From the NCBI GenBank assembly GCA_031411575.1, contig JANOBJ010000126.1, positions 1-15,270 on the forward strand: a stretch of 15,270 nucleotides of DNA, in the 5' to 3' direction. The notes below the pieces were generated by a model. The model saw only the letters and a program-made list of their open reading frames with translations. It ran no database searches and was not told the DNA's origin. The translations under genes were made by a program, and so were the position numbers. Position 1 is the first letter of the stretch; every line of letters starts with the position of its first letter. Source of the stretch: JANOBJ01 sp031411575. Its GTDB lineage: Bacteria; Pseudomonadota; Gammaproteobacteria; Burkholderiales; Burkholderiaceae_C. Positions 14,790 to 15,270 of this stretch are shown in pieces.

Positions 14790-14847
14790 GGGTCCGCGTC
14801 GTGGGCGCACACCACTTACGATCGGTTTTTTGATCCAACAAGCCTGT

Positions 14848-14866
14848 TGTCCATATCAAATGGACA
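14848..14866. repeat. Inverted repeat near the end of the DUF72 remnant
   Basis: TGTCCAT (14848-14854) and ATGGACA (14860-14866) form a perfect 7-bp inverted repeat with a 5-nt loop. Only TTT follows on the plus strand, so any terminator activity would be weak. Its right arm overlaps the GGACATT flank of palindromic element copy E. Confidence 0.5.
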
Positions 14867-14893
14867 TTTCATGCTATTTATTCACTAGCATTG
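14862..14893 (+). repeat. Short palindromic element, diverged copy E
   Basis: GGACATT (14862-14868) is followed by a 25-bp core (14869-14893) with TGCTAT and TAGCAT in the family's positions. The arms ATGCTA (14871-14876) and TAGCAT (14886-14891) are perfect. The layout and flank spacing equal copies A and D, but the arm ends differ (TCA instead of GTT), so it is either old or a chance look-alike. It ends 11 bp before the RIO kinase stop codon. Confidence 0.5.
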
Positions 14894-14904
14894 CGTTCTT
14901 CTCG

Positions 14905-15270
14905 TCACCCCGCCACCTGCATCCGCAGCCGCCGCGCCGCGTCTTCCGCGCGCGCATCGTCGATCTCGCGGATCACGCTGCCCAAATCCACTGTGCCGGC
15001 CTTGCGCTGGAAGCGGCCGGTCAGCGGTGAATCCACCAGCAGCACGCCGCGCTGGTACAGATCCCAGATCTCGTGGCCGAAGTCGGTGGCCAGCAGCTCG
15101 GGCGCGAAGGCGCCGAAGAAGCCGCGCAAATTGGCCACGTCGCGCAGCAGCATGCGCTGGGCATGGTTGTTGCCGGCGGCGTCCACCGCCTGCGGCAGGT
15201 CGATGATGACGGGACCATCGGCCGCCAGCAGGATGTTGAACTCCGACAAATCGCCGTGCACCACGCCGGC
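14905..15270 (-). CDS. RIO-type serine protein kinase (N-terminal part beyond the window)
   Basis: This is the C-terminal part of an atypical protein kinase; the frame stays open to the window edge, so the true start lies outside. It shows the catalytic loop VHGDLSEFNIL, with the catalytic Asp and Asn, and the metal-binding IIDLPQ, which takes the place of DFG in RIO kinases. NNHAQRMLLRDVANLRGFF and DFGHEIWDLYQRG follow. This matches bacterial RIO kinases such as the PA4780 type in Pseudomonas. The stop TGA is at 14905-14907. Its substrate is unknown. GC content returns to the level of the core genes, so the accessory segment has ended. Confidence 0.85.
   Translation of the reverse strand, partial: AGVVHGDLSEFNILLAADGPVIIDLPQAVDAAGNNHAQRMLLRDVANLRGFFGAFAPELLATDFGHEIWDLYQRGVLLVDSPLTGRFQRKAGTVDLGSVIREIDDARAEDAARRLRMQVAG

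Noticed and set aside
14288..14833. A 181-codon plus-strand frame upstream of the oxidase
   Set aside because: It has no recognisable motif or ribosome binding site, and it overlaps in another frame the DUF72-like remnant, the only stretch here with family similarity.
1..15270. CRISPR array, tRNA or rRNA genes, phage or toxin-antitoxin genes
   Set aside because: I saw no regularly spaced direct repeats, tRNA cloverleaf signatures, rRNA sequence, or recognisable phage, transposase or toxin genes on either strand.

Overview
The window looks like a chromosomal segment of a high-GC betaproteobacterium, most likely order Burkholderiales, family Comamonadaceae. This rests on the GC-rich codon use, the lptD-surA-rsmA gene order with a divergent amgK-type kinase, and several short intergenic repeats of a style I recall from Comamonadaceae genomes. 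The genus cannot be fixed from the sequence alone.

Layout. Positions 1-111 hold the 3' end of an unrecognised plus-strand gene, followed by a repeat- and hairpin-rich spacer with a rho-independent terminator (241-264). A minus-strand cluster follows, read lptD (2910-5306) -> surA (1431-2855) -> rsmA (397-1242). It covers outer-membrane LPS assembly, a periplasmic chaperone/prolyl isomerase, and 16S rRNA dimethylation. A roughly 160-bp element with terminal inverted repeats separates surA from rsmA. Divergent from lptD is a plus-strand run: an amgK-type sugar kinase (5435-6634), rsmE (6767-7507), an MFS transporter (7521-8690) and a YidB/DUF937 protein (8731-9186). Converging on it is a minus-strand pair, an M20 metallopeptidase (10107-11606) followed 6 nt later by a monoacylglycerol-lipase-like hydrolase (9213-10100).

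The right third is accessory and decayed. A DUF72 (YecE-like) gene starting at 11757 is broken by a nonsense codon, by an out-of-frame internal deletion, and apparently by insertion of about 2.3 kb of lower-GC DNA. That DNA carries an intact secreted copper-radical oxidase of the glyoxal/galactose oxidase type (12392-14272). A short stretch resembling the DUF72 C-terminus reappears at 14727-14789. The window ends in a minus-strand RIO-type protein kinase that runs off the edge.

The most unusual signal is a family of short palindromic elements: a 25-bp core with arms like GTTTGCTAY and RTAGCAAAC, preceded at constant spacing by GGTCATT or a close variant. There are five copies in 15 kb. Three are intergenic or in decayed DNA. 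One lies in frame inside rsmA, where it is part of an extra segment of about 30 residues before the NLPY motif. One supplies the last codons and the stop of the yidB-like gene.
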